This document shows, one piece after another, positions 44,734 to 54,602 of a stretch of DNA of 64,000 bases. The translations under genes and the position numbers were made by a program. Every line of letters starts with the position of its first letter. The stretch's first letter is position 1. The notes beneath the pieces are model-generated. The model had not been told where the DNA came from. It made no database searches and was given only the letters and a program-made list of their open reading frames with translations. Source of the DNA: Hymenobacter siberiensis (lineage in GTDB: Bacteria > Bacteroidota > Bacteroidia > Cytophagales > Hymenobacteraceae); the NCBI RefSeq assembly GCF_018967845.1, contig NZ_JAHLZZ010000001.1, positions 3,968,001 to 4,032,000 on the forward strand, read 5' to 3'.

Positions 44734-45893
44734 GCCACCGCCCCTACTCCACCCACAATCGTAGTCTGGCAGGTTTCCAACGTCATCCCGAATTTTTCCC
44801 GGTACGCCGCGCTCACGCTGGCAATAAACGCCGCCACCTTATCGGGCGCAACCAGGTTGATGGTGCAGCCGCCAAAACCGCCGCCCATCATGCGCGAGCC
44901 GAACACGCCGGGCGCTTTCCGGGCTGCCTCTACCAGCACGTCAAGCTCCTCGCAGCTTACCTCGTAGTCGTCGCGCAGGCCGGCGTGGCTGGCGTACATC
45001 TCCTGGCCAAAGGCGGCCAGGTCGCCGGCTTCGAGGTGGCGGCAGGCTTCTACTACGCGAGTGTTTTCCCGCACCACGTAGGCGCAGCGGCGGAACACCG
45101 TGGGGCCCAGCTCGTCGCGGTGGGCATCGAGCTGGGCCAGCGTGGCATCGCGCAAGGCTGCGATGTGGGGGTAATGCTGCTGAAGCACCGCCACGCCGCG
45201 CTCGCACTCCTGGCGGCGGGTATTGTAGGCGGTGCTGGCCAGGCTGTGCTTCACGCCCGAGTTGCAGAGCACGATGCGGCAGGCCGTGGTATCGAAGGGG
45301 AAATGTTCGTAGTCGAGCGAGCGGCAGTCGAGGCGCACGACATGGCCGGGCCGCCCAAACAGGCTGGCAAACTGGTCCATGATGCCGCACTGCACACCGG
45401 CGTAGGTATGCTCGGCCAGCTGCGCAATGCGGGCCAGCTCCATTTTATCGAGGTTGGTACCCAGGAAATGATTGAGCGCGAAGGCCAGCCCGCACTCCAC
45501 GGCGGCCGACGACGACATGCCCGCACCCATGGGTACGGTGCCGGCAAACACGCAGTCGAAGCCCGGCACGGCGTGGCCGCGCAGCTGGAACTGGGCCGCC
45601 ACGCCCAGCAGGTAATTGGCCCAATGCGTAGCGCTGGAGCTGATTTCGACGGCTTTGGCCAGCTCAAAATCCTCGCCCAAATCATAGGCCACTAGGCGGA
45701 TTTTCTCGGTCCCGTTCAAGCCCACGGCGAAGCTCATTTCCTTGTCCACGGCGGCGGGCAGCACGAAGCCGGCGTTGTAGTCGGTATGCTCGCCGATGAG
45801 GTTGACGCGGCCGGGGGCGCGCACCAGCAGCGGCGCGTAGCCAAAGCGTTGTTGAAAATCGGCCTGAACGGCCTGAATGAGTGGAGTAGGCAT
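44727..45893 (-). CDS. galK: Galactokinase
   Basis: A 388-residue GHMP kinase. GalK signatures: APGRVNLIGEHTDYNAGFVL near the start, GAGMSSSAAVECGLAFA (the ATP-binding glycine/serine loop), and the C-terminal GSRMMGGGFGGCTINLV. It phosphorylates galactose at C1 for GalT. I chose the ATG at 45893 (MPTPLIQAVQADF). The gene is divergent from the GH5-like gene, with about 300 bases between them that hold a LacI-type operator. The last seven residues overlap a repeat element, which may have changed the natural end without harm. Confidence 0.95.
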   Translation of the reverse strand: MPTPLIQAVQADFQQRFGYAPLLVRAPGRVNLIGEHTDYNAGFVLPAAVDKEMSFAVGLNGTEKIRLVAYDLGEDFELAKAVEISSSATHWANYLLGVAAQFQLRGHAVPGFDCVFAGTVPMGAGMSSSAAVECGLAFALNHFLGTNLDKMELARIAQLAEHTYAGVQCGIMDQFASLFGRPGHVVRLDCRSLDYEHFPFDTTACRIVLCNSGVKHSLASTAYNTRRQECERGVAVLQQHYPHIAALRDATLAQLDAHRDELGPTVFRRCAYVVRENTRVVEACRHLEAGDLAAFGQEMYASHAGLRDDYEVSCEELDVLVEAARKAPGVFGSRMMGGGFGGCTINLVAPDKVAAFIASVSAAYREKFGMTLETCQTTIVGGVGAVAV

Positions 45894-46189
45894 GGAAAAT
45901 CGGTGGGAAAAAGACCAGACAAAAACCGAATGCAAACGAGGCTATGGAATTACGCAACGGCGGACCAAGTGGACAGCCAGACGCCTTTGCGAGCCGAAAA
46001 GTACAGCTTGGCGCGTACATTTGCACAATCGTTTGTGTAAAGTATCCGGCCTTCCTGCGCAGTGTACTGGCTGTTACGGCGAACCGTTTTTATAACCTTC
46101 GGTTCAACATCGGGCCGGCTGCCCAGTTGGCGCAGCTTCGTTTCTCCGACGTTTTTCGCTTGTCTGTTTTTCGACATTTCCCTTTGCGT
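45894..46189. other. Divergent promoter region between galK and the GH5-like gene
   Basis: About 300 bases separating two divergent genes. It holds the operator-like palindrome at 46020-46041. A plus frame reaching back to 45944 is open but I take the start of the GH5-like gene at 46190, so this is untranslated. A TATAACCTTCG string near 46093 could be part of a promoter. Confidence 0.5.
46020..46041. promoter_or_regulatory. LacI-family operator-like palindrome
   Basis: Half sites TTTGCACAA and TTGTGTAAA around TCGT, with one mismatch between the halves and the central AAnCGnTT layout typical of LacI-family operators. It lies 127 bases before the galK start and 149 before the GH5-like start, so a single repressor could control both. 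Confidence 0.55.
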
Positions 46190-48778
46190 ATGCCTCTCCG
46201 CCTTTCGTTTTTGCTGCTGCTCGGCGGCTTTCTTCAGGTGCTTAGCGCTCCGGCAGCCACGGCTCAAAAGGCGGCTAAATTGCCTTCGGGCGATGTTTTT
46301 GTGGACAGCAAGGGCGTGCTGCGCTGGCAGAAAACCCGGCAGGAAGTAGCCCTGTTCGGGGTGAACTACACCGCGCCCTTCGCCTACTCCTACCGGGCCC
46401 ACCAGAAGCTGGGCGTGAACGTGGAGCAGGCCATCCGGCAGGATGTATACCACCTGGCCCGGCTGGGTGTCGATGCGTTTCGGGTGCACGTCTGGGATGT
46501 GGAAATTACCGATACGACCGGAAATCTGCTAGAAAATGAGCACCTGCACTTATTCGATTTCCTGGTGAATGAGCTGAAGCAGCGCGGCATCAAACTCATC
46601 CTTACACCCATTGCCTACTGGAATAATGGCTACCCCGAAAAGGACTCGGGCACTGGCTTTTCCAGCATCTATTCCAAGGGCGAAGCCTACACCAATCCGC
46701 GCGCCATCGCGGCTCAGGAGCGGTACCTCAAGCAGTTTCTCAACCACCGCAACCCCTATACCAAAAACCTCAACCGCGAAGACCCGGATATTCTGGCCTT
46801 TGAGGTGTGCAACGAGCCGCGCTACCATAAGCCCGAAGCCCAGGTAACCATTTTTGCCGACCGCATGGCCGCTGCCATTCGGGCCACGGGCTGCCGCAAG
46901 CCGGTGTTCTACAACATCTCGGAAAACCCCGATGTGTACCAGGCCATCCTCAACGCCAAAGTTGATGGCCTGACTTACCAATGGTACCCGCAGGGCCTGG
47001 TGAGCAACCACACGCTACGCGGCAACTTCCTTCCCTACGTGGACCAGTACCCCATTCCGTACCGCACAGACGCGCGCTTTCGGAGCAAGACGAAGATGGT
47101 GTATGAGTTCGAGTCGGCTGATATTATTCAGCCGGTGATGTACCCGGCAATGGCCCGCAGCTTCCGCGAGGCCGGTTTTCAGTGGGCCACGCAGTTTGCC
47201 TACGACCCCATGGCCATTGCTTACGCCAACACCGAGTACCAAACCCATTACCTGAACCTGGCCTACACGCCGGCCAAGGCGCTGAGCCTGCTCATCGCGG
47301 GCAAGGCGTTTCGGAGCGTGGGACGCGGGCAGTCGTTCGGGCGCTACCCGCAAGACTCGGTTTTTGGCAACTTTCACGTCAGCTACCGGCTGGGGTTGAG
47401 CGAGCTGAACTCGCCCGAAGAATTCTACTACACTGCCAACACCGGCACCGCGCTCCGGCAGCCGGCCCGGTTGCAGCACCTGGCGGGCGTGGGCTCGTCG
47501 CCGGTGGTGCGCTACGGCGGCACCGGCGCGTATTTTCTGGATAAGCTGGCCCCCGGCGTGTGGCGGCTGGAGGTAATGCCCGATGCCGTGGCCATCCGCG
47601 ACCCATTCGAGAAAGCCTCACTGAGCAAGCCAGTAACGCAGATTTCGTGGAACGACCAGCCGCTGCAAGTGTCGCTGAGTGACCTCGGCCGCAGCTTCAC
47701 TATAAAAGGCCTGAACGAGGGCAACGCCATCCAGACCCAAGCCGCCGAGGGCTGCGCCACCGTGCGCCCCGGTGTGTACCTGCTGGCCGCGTCCGGCAAA
47801 TCCACGGCCGCCTTCACGGCCCAAACAGCCTTCAATCACATCAAGCTGGGCGAGTTTGTGGCCCCGAAACCTACCGAGCTGGGTCCGCAGGTGCGGCACA
47901 CCGCGCCGGCCCAGGCCACGGCGGGCCAGCCCCTGCGCATCAGCGCTACCATCAGCGGCCTCGTGCCCACCGACAGCGTGTTTCTGGTGGCGCAGCACTA
48001 CTATGGCCCCACGCGCACCCTACCCATGACCACCCGGAGCTACGCCAATTTAGAGGCCACCGTGCCCGCCGAGCTGCTCTATCCCGGCCAGCTCCGCTAC
48101 TGGCTGATGGTGAAAAAAGGTGCGCAGGCGCTCACGTTTCCCGGCGGCTTTAGTGGCCAGCCGCGCGACTGGGACTTTGCCCATAATGAGCACTACGAAG
48201 TACCCATTGTGGCGGCTGGCGCGCCGCTGCCGCTCTTCCAGGCCAGCCGCGACCAAGAGCGCATTGAGGCCCATGGGCTGGCTCCGATGAGTTGGACCGA
48301 CTACGTGACGCTGCCCAACGGCACCCTCGCCCTGCGCCTTGTGCAAGGCCCGCCCCGGCCTAACCAGCCCGTTGCTACCGGCCCGGCCGCTAGTCTGCGG
48401 GCATTTTTCGGCGATAAGCTGGCTGGCCGCACCACCGATTTAGCGGATTTTACGACTGTCGTCGTGCGGGCCCGCAGCAGCCAGCCCAATACCAGCGTAA
48501 GCCTCACCCTGACCACGAAAGATGCCGTGGCCTACGCCGCGCCGCTGGCGCTGAGCACGGAGGTGCGGGAAATCCGGCTGCCGCTCAGTGCCTTCCGGCC
48601 GGCGGCGCTGCTGCTGATGCCCCGGCCCTACCCCGGCTTTCTGCCGCTGCACTACCAAGCTCCCGGCGCGGGCAGCCTGAAAATTGCGGAGGCCGAAGTG
48701 CTGCATTTGACCTGGGATGCGGCCAACGTTACCGGCAGCCCGGCGAATGTGGATATAGAGTCGATTTCGCTGCAATAG
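46190..48778 (+). CDS. Secreted GH5-like glycosidase with extra domains
   Basis: An 862-residue protein. I chose the ATG at 46190 as it starts the signal peptide MPLRLSFLLLLGGFLQVLSA. The catalytic (beta/alpha)8 domain (about 35-400) has LFGVNYTAPF, the acid/base Glu209 in FEVCNEP and the nucleophile candidate Glu306 or Glu308 in MVYEFESAD. This fits clan GH-A, nearest to GH5 mannanases or cellulases, but the sub-family is unclear. Residues about 420-860 are beta-sandwich domains of unknown type with no T9SS end. Placed with GH53, galK, galT and lacI, it likely helps cut a galactose-containing polysaccharide. It is followed 93 bases on by the GH53 gene. Confidence 0.78.
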   Translation: MPLRLSFLLLLGGFLQVLSAPAATAQKAAKLPSGDVFVDSKGVLRWQKTRQEVALFGVNYTAPFAYSYRAHQKLGVNVEQAIRQDVYHLARLGVDAFRVHVWDVEITDTTGNLLENEHLHLFDFLVNELKQRGIKLILTPIAYWNNGYPEKDSGTGFSSIYSKGEAYTNPRAIAAQERYLKQFLNHRNPYTKNLNREDPDILAFEVCNEPRYHKPEAQVTIFADRMAAAIRATGCRKPVFYNISENPDVYQAILNAKVDGLTYQWYPQGLVSNHTLRGNFLPYVDQYPIPYRTDARFRSKTKMVYEFESADIIQPVMYPAMARSFREAGFQWATQFAYDPMAIAYANTEYQTHYLNLAYTPAKALSLLIAGKAFRSVGRGQSFGRYPQDSVFGNFHVSYRLGLSELNSPEEFYYTANTGTALRQPARLQHLAGVGSSPVVRYGGTGAYFLDKLAPGVWRLEVMPDAVAIRDPFEKASLSKPVTQISWNDQPLQVSLSDLGRSFTIKGLNEGNAIQTQAAEGCATVRPGVYLLAASGKSTAAFTAQTAFNHIKLGEFVAPKPTELGPQVRHTAPAQATAGQPLRISATISGLVPTDSVFLVAQHYYGPTRTLPMTTRSYANLEATVPAELLYPGQLRYWLMVKKGAQALTFPGGFSGQPRDWDFAHNEHYEVPIVAAGAPLPLFQASRDQERIEAHGLAPMSWTDYVTLPNGTLALRLVQGPPRPNQPVATGPAASLRAFFGDKLAGRTTDLADFTTVVVRARSSQPNTSVSLTLTTKDAVAYAAPLALSTEVREIRLPLSAFRPAALLLMPRPYPGFLPLHYQAPGAGSLKIAEAEVLHLTWDAANVTGSPANVDIESISLQ

Positions 48779-48871
48779 CGGTTCTGTCAGACTGAACGAA
48801 TACTTTTCTCAATGATTCCGTAAAACCCTCTACGTTAGTCAATTCGCTCGCCAAACACCCCCACCGCTATC

Positions 48872-50614
48872 ATGAGAAGCCTACTTTTGTTGCTGATAAT
48901 GGGGGCCCTTACTGGGCTGCCGCGCCACGCGGCCGGCCAAGCCCCCGCTGCTTTTGCCAAAGGGGCCGATGTGAGCTGGGTGAGCCAGATGGAGGCCGCC
49001 AACTACCGCTTCTACAACGAGGCCGGCACGCAGCAGGACCTGTTTCAGCTGCTGCACGACCACAACATGAACACCATCCGGCTGCGGGTGTGGGTGAACC
49101 CGGCCGGCGGCTGGAACGGCAAAAACGACGTCATCGCCAAGGCCATCCGAGCGCACAACCTGGGTTTCAGGCTCCTCATTGACTTTCACTACAGCGACTC
49201 CTGGGCCGACCCCGGCCAGCAGACCAAGCCCGCCGCCTGGGTGGGCCACACCCTGGCCCAGCTGCAAACCGACGTGTATAACCACACCTACAGCATTCTC
49301 GACTCGCTGAAGACTAACAACATCGTGCCCGAATGGGTGCAGGTGGGCAACGAAACCAACGACGGGATGCTCTGGCCCGAAGGCCGCGCCTCGACCAACA
49401 TGGCCAACTTCGCCAGCCTCGTCGACCGGGGCTACGCGGCCGTGAAGGCCGTGAACCCCACCAGCAAGGTTATCGTGCATATTTCCAACGGCTTCAATAA
49501 CAGCCTGTTTCGCTACCTGTTCGATGGGCTGCGGAATAACAATGCCCGGTACGATGTCATTGGCATGTCGCTCTACCCCACGGCCGCCAACTGGCCCACG
49601 CTCACGGCGCAGTGCCTCACCAATATGAATGACATGGTGAGCCGCTACCCCGGCAAGGAAGTGATGGTGGTAGAAGCCGGCATGCCCGCCAACGTGCCCA
49701 TTCCCGCACAGCAAATGCTGCTCGACCTGATGGCCAAAACCCGCGCCGTGCCCAACAACAAGAGCTTGGGCGTGCTCTACTGGGAGCCCCAGGCGTATAA
49801 CTGGATGAGCTACGGCCTAAGCATCTGGAACAGCAACGGCCAGCCCACCGGGGCCATCAATGCCTTTCTGAACAACCCGCCTAGCCCCGGCCTGGTCTAC
49901 AACCCGGGCTTGGAGTACACCGCTGCCACCCAAACGCCGCTGGGCTGGAGCACCGCCACTACCGCCGATGCCGACGCCGACCTGACGCAGAACTACGGCT
50001 ACGCCAGCACCTACCAGCTGGCCCACCAAAAAGCCACCGCCTACCAGGTGCGCACCTACCAGCTGCTCGCCAACGTACCCAACGGCACCTACACCCTGCG
50101 CGCCTGGGCCCAGAGCAGCGGCGGCCAGGCCCAGTGCCAGCTCTACGCCAACGGCTTCGGCGGCACCGAGCTGGCTACCACCCTGCCCACCACCAGCACC
50201 TGGACGCAGGTGCTGGTGAGCGGCATTGTGGTGAGCAACGGGCAGTGCGAAATCGGGCTGCGCTCCGATGCCCACGCCGGCGAAACGGCTGGCATTGATG
50301 ACGTAGAATTCGTATCTTCATCCGTAACCTCTTCTTTGCCTGGTGCTTCCGGGGCAGGCTTCACGGCCCAAGTATTTCCGAACCCGGCCCCAGGGGCCCG
50401 CACCGTAGCCCTGGTGCTCGACCGCGACGAGACCGTGCAGCTCACGCTCTACACCCTCACGGGGCAGCTGGTGCGCACCCTCACGCCGGCCCAGCGCCTC
50501 ACGCGGGGCGCGCATCAGCTTTCGACCCACGAAACCGGAATTGCGCCCGGCACTTACCTCCTGAAAATAATGCATGGCGACCAGGTTACGATGCGACAAT
50601 ACGTGCAGCTGTAG
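48872..50614 (+). CDS. GH53 endo-beta-1,4-galactanase, secreted by type IX
   Basis: A 580-residue enzyme. Signal peptide at 1-22; GH53 domain about 27-355 with GADVSW, the acid/base Glu161 in VQVGNETNDG and the nucleophile Glu268 in MVVEAG; a carbohydrate-binding-like beta sandwich at about 360-495 (GWSTATTADADADLTQNYGY and on); and a type A T9SS sorting domain at the end (VFPNPAPG... GTYLLKIMHGDQ). It cuts arabinogalactan or pectic galactan into galacto-oligosaccharides outside the cell or at the surface. The galactose made would go to GalK and GalT, encoded close by. Gene order suggests co-transcription with the GH5-like gene. Confidence 0.92.
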   Translation: MRSLLLLLIMGALTGLPRHAAGQAPAAFAKGADVSWVSQMEAANYRFYNEAGTQQDLFQLLHDHNMNTIRLRVWVNPAGGWNGKNDVIAKAIRAHNLGFRLLIDFHYSDSWADPGQQTKPAAWVGHTLAQLQTDVYNHTYSILDSLKTNNIVPEWVQVGNETNDGMLWPEGRASTNMANFASLVDRGYAAVKAVNPTSKVIVHISNGFNNSLFRYLFDGLRNNNARYDVIGMSLYPTAANWPTLTAQCLTNMNDMVSRYPGKEVMVVEAGMPANVPIPAQQMLLDLMAKTRAVPNNKSLGVLYWEPQAYNWMSYGLSIWNSNGQPTGAINAFLNNPPSPGLVYNPGLEYTAATQTPLGWSTATTADADADLTQNYGYASTYQLAHQKATAYQVRTYQLLANVPNGTYTLRAWAQSSGGQAQCQLYANGFGGTELATTLPTTSTWTQVLVSGIVVSNGQCEIGLRSDAHAGETAGIDDVEFVSSSVTSSLPGASGAGFTAQVFPNPAPGARTVALVLDRDETVQLTLYTLTGQLVRTLTPAQRLTRGAHQLSTHETGIAPGTYLLKIMHGDQVTMRQYVQL

Positions 50615-50680
50615 CCGCCTGTCACGCCCACCGCTTTCCATCATTTTCATCCTCAAACCCACTTTTAAAAACCCACCATC

Positions 50681-51775
50681 ATGAAAATCTTTACGCTTGC
50701 AGCGATGGGCGCCCTCACAGTCGCCTCGCTCACTGCCCACGCGCAGTTCACCCTCGATGGCCAGGCTACGGCTGCGGAAATTGGCACTGGAGCTGGCAAA
50801 TACCAGCTGGCCGGCAGCTAAATCGGCAATCATCTGGACGCCGACCGGGGCCTGAAAGCCCTGTACATGGGCTACACCGCCACCACGCTGAATATTCTGG
50901 TGGCCGGCTCGGCCGAAGCAGCCACTTCGGGCAGCTACCGCGCCCTCGTAGTGTACCTGAACACGCCGCTACGCAGCGGTGCTCCGGCGGGGGTGCAGCT
51001 GGGCGGGGCCGATAACCAATCGCCCCTGAAGCACCGGCCCACGTTGGATATGCAGACGGACTACGGCTTCCGCGTGTCGGCTGGGCCCGGCGCTACCGAT
51101 GTCTATTTCAGCAACGCCTCGTACATCACCGGTACCGGGGCACCCACGGCCGGCACCGATACGTACGCCGGCTCGGGCAACAAGAACGGTACCGTGGTTA
51201 CCTCCTCGGCAACCGTGTTGCCCGGCACCCGATTTGCCTACCTGAACACGGCCAACCTCACGGCCAACACCGGCAATGCGGGGTTTGAGATTGAGATTCC
51301 GCTCGCGGCCCTGGGCACGCCCCTGCTCACCGCCGGCAGCCGCCTCGACCTATTTGCCGCCTACACCGACGGCGACGGCATCTTCTTCTCCGATGTAATC
51401 CCACAAATCACCGGCCGCACCACCACCCTTGGCACCGACCCGAACTTCACCACCATCCCCGGCACGCAGTCGGTGGCGTTCTCGCTGGGCGCGGGCGTGC
51501 TGGCCAGCCGCAGCGCCGTGGCCAGCAGCCTCCATTTCCAGGTGTACCCCAACCCGGCTTCGGCCACGTCTACCATCGCCTACACCGTGCCGGCCGGCCG
51601 CCAGCCCGTGGCGCTGGCCGTGTACAACGCCCTGGGCCAGCGCGTGCGCGCCCTGGCCGATGCCGAGCAGGCCGGCAACCAGCAGTTTGCCCTCGGCAGC
51701 CTGCCCGCCGGGACCTACCTGGTCCGGCTGCAAATCGGCGACCAGCTCACCAGCCGAAAAGTGGTGGTGCAGTAG
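50681..51775 (+). pseudogene. Secreted T9SS-type protein interrupted by an in-frame stop
   Basis: A signal peptide (MKIFTLAAMGALTVASLTAH) starts at 50681 and reads in one frame to FTLDGQATAAEIGTGAGKYQ, then LAGS, and hits TAA at 50819-50821. The same frame continues IGNHLDADRGLKALYMGY and on to a type A sorting domain (VYPNPASATSTI ... GTYLVRLQIGDQ). The natural codon at the stop is probably TAC or TAT (Tyr). Without it the gene would give a 364-residue secreted beta-sandwich protein of unknown function. It follows the GH53 gene by 66 bases and probably belonged to that transcript. Confidence 0.75.
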
Positions 51776-51795
51776 CTTTGGCAAGGTCAAAAGGC

Positions 51796-51830
51796 AAAAA
51801 AGGCGGCTCCACTACGGAGCCGCCTTTTTT
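51796..51830. terminator. Terminator after the galactanase transcript
   Basis: AAAAAAGGCGGCTCC (51796-51810) pairs exactly with GGAGCCGCCTTTTTT (51816-51830) around a 5-base loop. It ends the plus-strand run and can also serve the convergent minus-strand gene. Confidence 0.85.
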
Positions 51831-51846
51831 ACTGATTATGAAAGGA

Positions 51847-52062
51847 TTAGGCCACCAGGGCCTGAATCTCGAATCCGGCGTCCTGCACGGCTTTCACAAC
51901 CTGGGCGGCGATGGCCGTAGGGGAATTGACCGTGAGGATTTTATCGGCATTGGCGGTATCAACCTTCCAGTTGTTGGCCCCAACTTCCTGGTTGAGCCCG
52001 GGCGTGACGGCCTTGATGCAGCCGCCGCAGTTGATGGTGGTTTTGAAACGAAGCGTTGACAT
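51847..52062 (-). CDS. Heavy-metal-associated (CopZ-like) copper chaperone
   Basis: A 71-residue HMA-domain protein (MSTLRFKTTINCGGCIKAVT). The metal site is Cys12-Gly-Gly-Cys15, the CxxC form in a beta-alpha-beta-beta-alpha-beta fold with the end VVKAVQDAGFEI. It should carry Cu(I) or another soft metal in the cytosol to a transporter or regulator. The N-terminal Thr-Thr-Ile-Asn in place of Met-x-Cys is common in Bacteroidota members. No transporter is next to it; the metal-binding lipoprotein 140 bases upstream is a likely functional partner. Confidence 0.87.
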   Translation of the reverse strand: MSTLRFKTTINCGGCIKAVTPGLNQEVGANNWKVDTANADKILTVNSPTAIAAQVVKAVQDAGFEIQALVA

Positions 52063-52201
52063 GGAATTGACCAGTTAAGCAGTGGGAAAGCGCCCAACCT
52101 TTGGTATGGGGACGACACTGTAAAGTTATGACTACAGCCCCCGCTGGCGGGCACAGAATTCCTATGCAAAGCTGCAGAATTCTGGCACGAGCGGCTTGCA
52201 G

Positions 52202-52429
52202 CTACGATTTTTTGACAAGCTCCATCTCGCAGATGGGGCACTTGCCGGGCTTGCTGCTTTGGCTGCCGGCGCAGCCCATCGGGCATTCATAGCTGGCTTC
52301 GGCCACGGGCGTGGCGGCGGGCGTAGTCATAGCCGGGGCGGCGGCGGACTTCGGGCTCTCGCAGCTGCTCAGCAGCAGGGGGGCTGAACAAAGGACAGCC
52401 AGCAGAAAAGCGGGAATTTTTGGAAACAT
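52202..52429 (-). CDS. Lipoprotein with heavy-metal-binding domain
   Basis: A 75-residue protein starting at the ATG at 52429 (MFPKIPAFLLAVLCSAPLLL), with a lipobox SSC, an Ala/Pro linker and a C-terminal domain YECPMGCAGSQ...GKCPICEMELV. The spaced Cys and Met residues match the YHS-like metal-binding domain found at the front of copper exporters and CusB-like adaptors (usually YTCPMHPE). Here the usual His is replaced by Gly-Cys. It probably binds copper in the periplasm. It forms a pair with the HMA gene. Confidence 0.75.
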   Translation of the reverse strand: MFPKIPAFLLAVLCSAPLLLSSCESPKSAAAPAMTTPAATPVAEASYECPMGCAGSQSSKPGKCPICEMELVKKS

Positions 52430-52565
52430 CAGGGAGTCAGGAAGAAGAAAAAGCAAGGAAACTACCGCCGCGGCAGTAGCGGCAGCCGAACGGCAAATTT
52501 AAGGCGTAAGGTTCCGTTTGGGCTGCTCGCGCCGGCGGCTTAGCACCTATTCGAACAGGCGTTTG

Positions 52566-52638
52566 TCATTCCGACGAAGGAGAACTCTGACGACGGCTCT
52601 TGCCTGGTTTTGCTCAGATTCCTCCTTCGTCGGAATGA
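52566..52638. repeat. Hairpin element with TCATTCCGACGAAGGAG arms
   Basis: TCATTCCGACGAAGGAG (52566-52582) and CTCCTTCGTCGGAATGA (52622-52638) are exact inverted 17-bp arms with a 39-base centre. It lies between the lipoprotein gene and the outer-membrane pseudogene. Confidence 0.7.
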
Positions 52639-52662
52639 AAAACGCCATTTTCCAACGGCCGC

Positions 52663-54280
52663 TTACTCGCAGCCGCGCCCGCCGGCGTCGTCGGGCTGCT
52701 CGTCTTTGCGCTTACTGCGGGGCGTGTCGCCCGCGTTGCCGAAGCGGTAGGTGAAGCCCAGGTACACAATGCGCGACTCGCGCTTGTTGCGGGCCAAGGA
52801 CTCGAAGCCGGGGCCGTAGGCGTTGAAGTTGAATTGCAGGGTATTGTAGATATCGGACACCCGCAGCGTGATGTTGCCCTTGTCTTTGAGCACGCTCTGC
52901 TTGGCGGCAAAGTCGGCGCTGAACTGGGTGAGGCGCTGGCCCAGGGCCGATACCACCGGCGAGCGGTAGTTGGCCAAGAGCTGCAAATCGAGTCAGACCA
53001 CTAGATACTGAACTGCTGGTGCTGGGAGCCGGTGGTCTGGTCGCAAAAATTCACATCCGAATTCACCCCGACATTGTACTGCACGGGCATGTAGATGGCG
53101 TTGGCGGTTAGCTCGCGGCGCTTCTGCGCGGGCCGCAGGCGGCAGTAGTCGAGGCTGAAATCGGCCTGCTTCGCGGTGCCAGCGTTGGTGACGTAACGGC
53201 TGCATTACCCAGCGGCGGCGTAGCGCCGGTGCTCAGGTTGGTCTGGGTCGAGAGGATATTTACCCGGTTATCCTGGGTATTGAAGCGCGGCTGCACGGTC
53301 AGAGTCAGGGTCTGGTCGGGCGTGAGGGCGTAGTCCAGGCCCAGGCGCACGGCGTGCGAAATGCCCTGCGATACGCTGGTGCGGTCCTGGTTCAGCACCA
53401 CGGTGGTATCGGCGCGGGTGGTGCGCTGGCGCACCGAGCCGTAGCCCGTGCGCCGGTCGTCGCGAAAGTCGTAGGAGCCGAACACGTTCACCTTGCCCTT
53501 GTGGTAGTTCAGGCCCAAGGAGGTGTTGTACTTCTGACCGGTGCCGGCGGTGGCGCTGACCTGGCCGTTCCAGCCATCCTGGCGCTCCTTTTTCAGCACG
53601 ATGTTGGTGACCACTTCAATGGTCTGAATGGAGCTGGCCGGCAGTTGGTCGAGCGTGACGCCGGTGGGCTTGCCGTCCACAAAAATCCTCACATTCGTCG
53701 AGCCGCGCAGGCTTACCGCGCCGCTCTGGTCCACCGTCACGCTGGGCACGTTCTGGAGCACATCCACGGCGGTGCCGACGGTGGCGGTAAGGTCCTTGGT
53801 CACGTCGATTACCTTTTTGTCGAGGTTATCGGTCACGATGGCGCGCTCGCCCTTCACCACTACTTCGGCCAGTTTGGTGGCGGCCACGCGCAGGCGCAGC
53901 GGCCCCAGCTGGAGCGTGGGCGCAGCAGCCGTGAGGGCCACGGCGCGCTGCCCGGGGCAGTAGCCCACCACCGAGGCCCGCAGCACGTAGCTGCCAAAAG
54001 GCACTTTCTCGATGACAAACGCGCCGGTTTCCAGCGTCTGTGCGCCGGCTACGAAGCTGGAGTCCGTGGCCCGCAGCAGCACCACGCCGGCGAAGGGCAG
54101 CGGCTCGTTGGTGGCCGCATCGAGCAGCCGGCCGCTCACGGTGCCACTAGCCTGCGCCCGGGCAGTGGATGGACTGGCCAGCATTGCCATCAACAACATC
54201 CCACCCCAAAACTGCTTTTGCCCCAGCCCAATGGCGCGGGCACTAAAAAACCGCACGAGGGCGGCGAGTAGACGTTTCAT
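52663..54280 (-). pseudogene. Decayed TonB-dependent/outer-membrane beta-barrel protein
   Basis: The 5' part from 54280 has a signal-like start, a CarboxypepD-regulatory domain (VSGRLLDAATNEPLPFAGVV), a plug (VTKDLTATVGTAVDVLQNVP, VRIFVDGKPTGV) and barrel strands. Near 53200 the frame shifts to TNAGTAKQADFSLDYCRLRP and stops at an in-frame TAG near 53006; a third frame continues QLLANYRSPVVSALGQRLTQ to the end (GESRIVYLGFTYRFGNAGD-like). The total is about 540 codons, whereas family members have 750-800, so a large internal part is lost. Also the usual segment PSAKYDAEGxGGII before IVLKKE is missing. Dead gene. Confidence 0.82.
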
Positions 54281-54286
54281 ATCCCT

Positions 54287-54403
54287 TAGGACTTACGCAC
54301 TTCAAAAGCTATGTAACCTGAAAATCAATGACTTGCATTAAAGACATATATTTATTATATTGCTGTTTTTCAGTTGGTTAGTGCTTCAACTGCGTAAGTC
54401 CTA
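54287..54403. mobile_element. MITE-like element with 13-bp ends and 5-bp target duplication
   Basis: TAGGACTTACGCA (54287-54299) and TGCGTAAGTCCTA (54391-54403) are exact inverted ends. TCCCT occurs on both sides (54282-54286 and 54404-54408), the mark of a transposition. 117 bp, AT-rich, no coding capacity. It lies directly before the start of the outer-membrane pseudogene. Confidence 0.75.
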
Positions 54404-54509
54404 TCCCTAAAAGTCATCGATTCACTGGCGTAAATGACCCCATTCCCCCGCACTAGCTGCTTGCAGCCCCAAAATTGCAGTCCGAACCTGTGGCAATTCT
54501 GTGCCGTGC

Positions 54510-54601
54510 TGCCGTACCGTGGACGCTGCGAGTCCGCGCGTCTGGCGGTCTATGCGCTTGAACCGCCAGACGCGCGGACTCGCAGCGTCCACGGTACGGC
54601 A
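54510..54601. repeat. Perfect 40-bp inverted repeat
   Basis: The arms 54510-54549 and 54562-54601 are exact inverted copies over 40 bp (TGCCGTACCGTGGACGCTGC onward) with a 12-base loop. The hairpin ends one base from the stop of the cytochrome c peroxidase gene, so it may act as its transcription end. Confidence 0.85.
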
Positions 54602-54602
54602 A

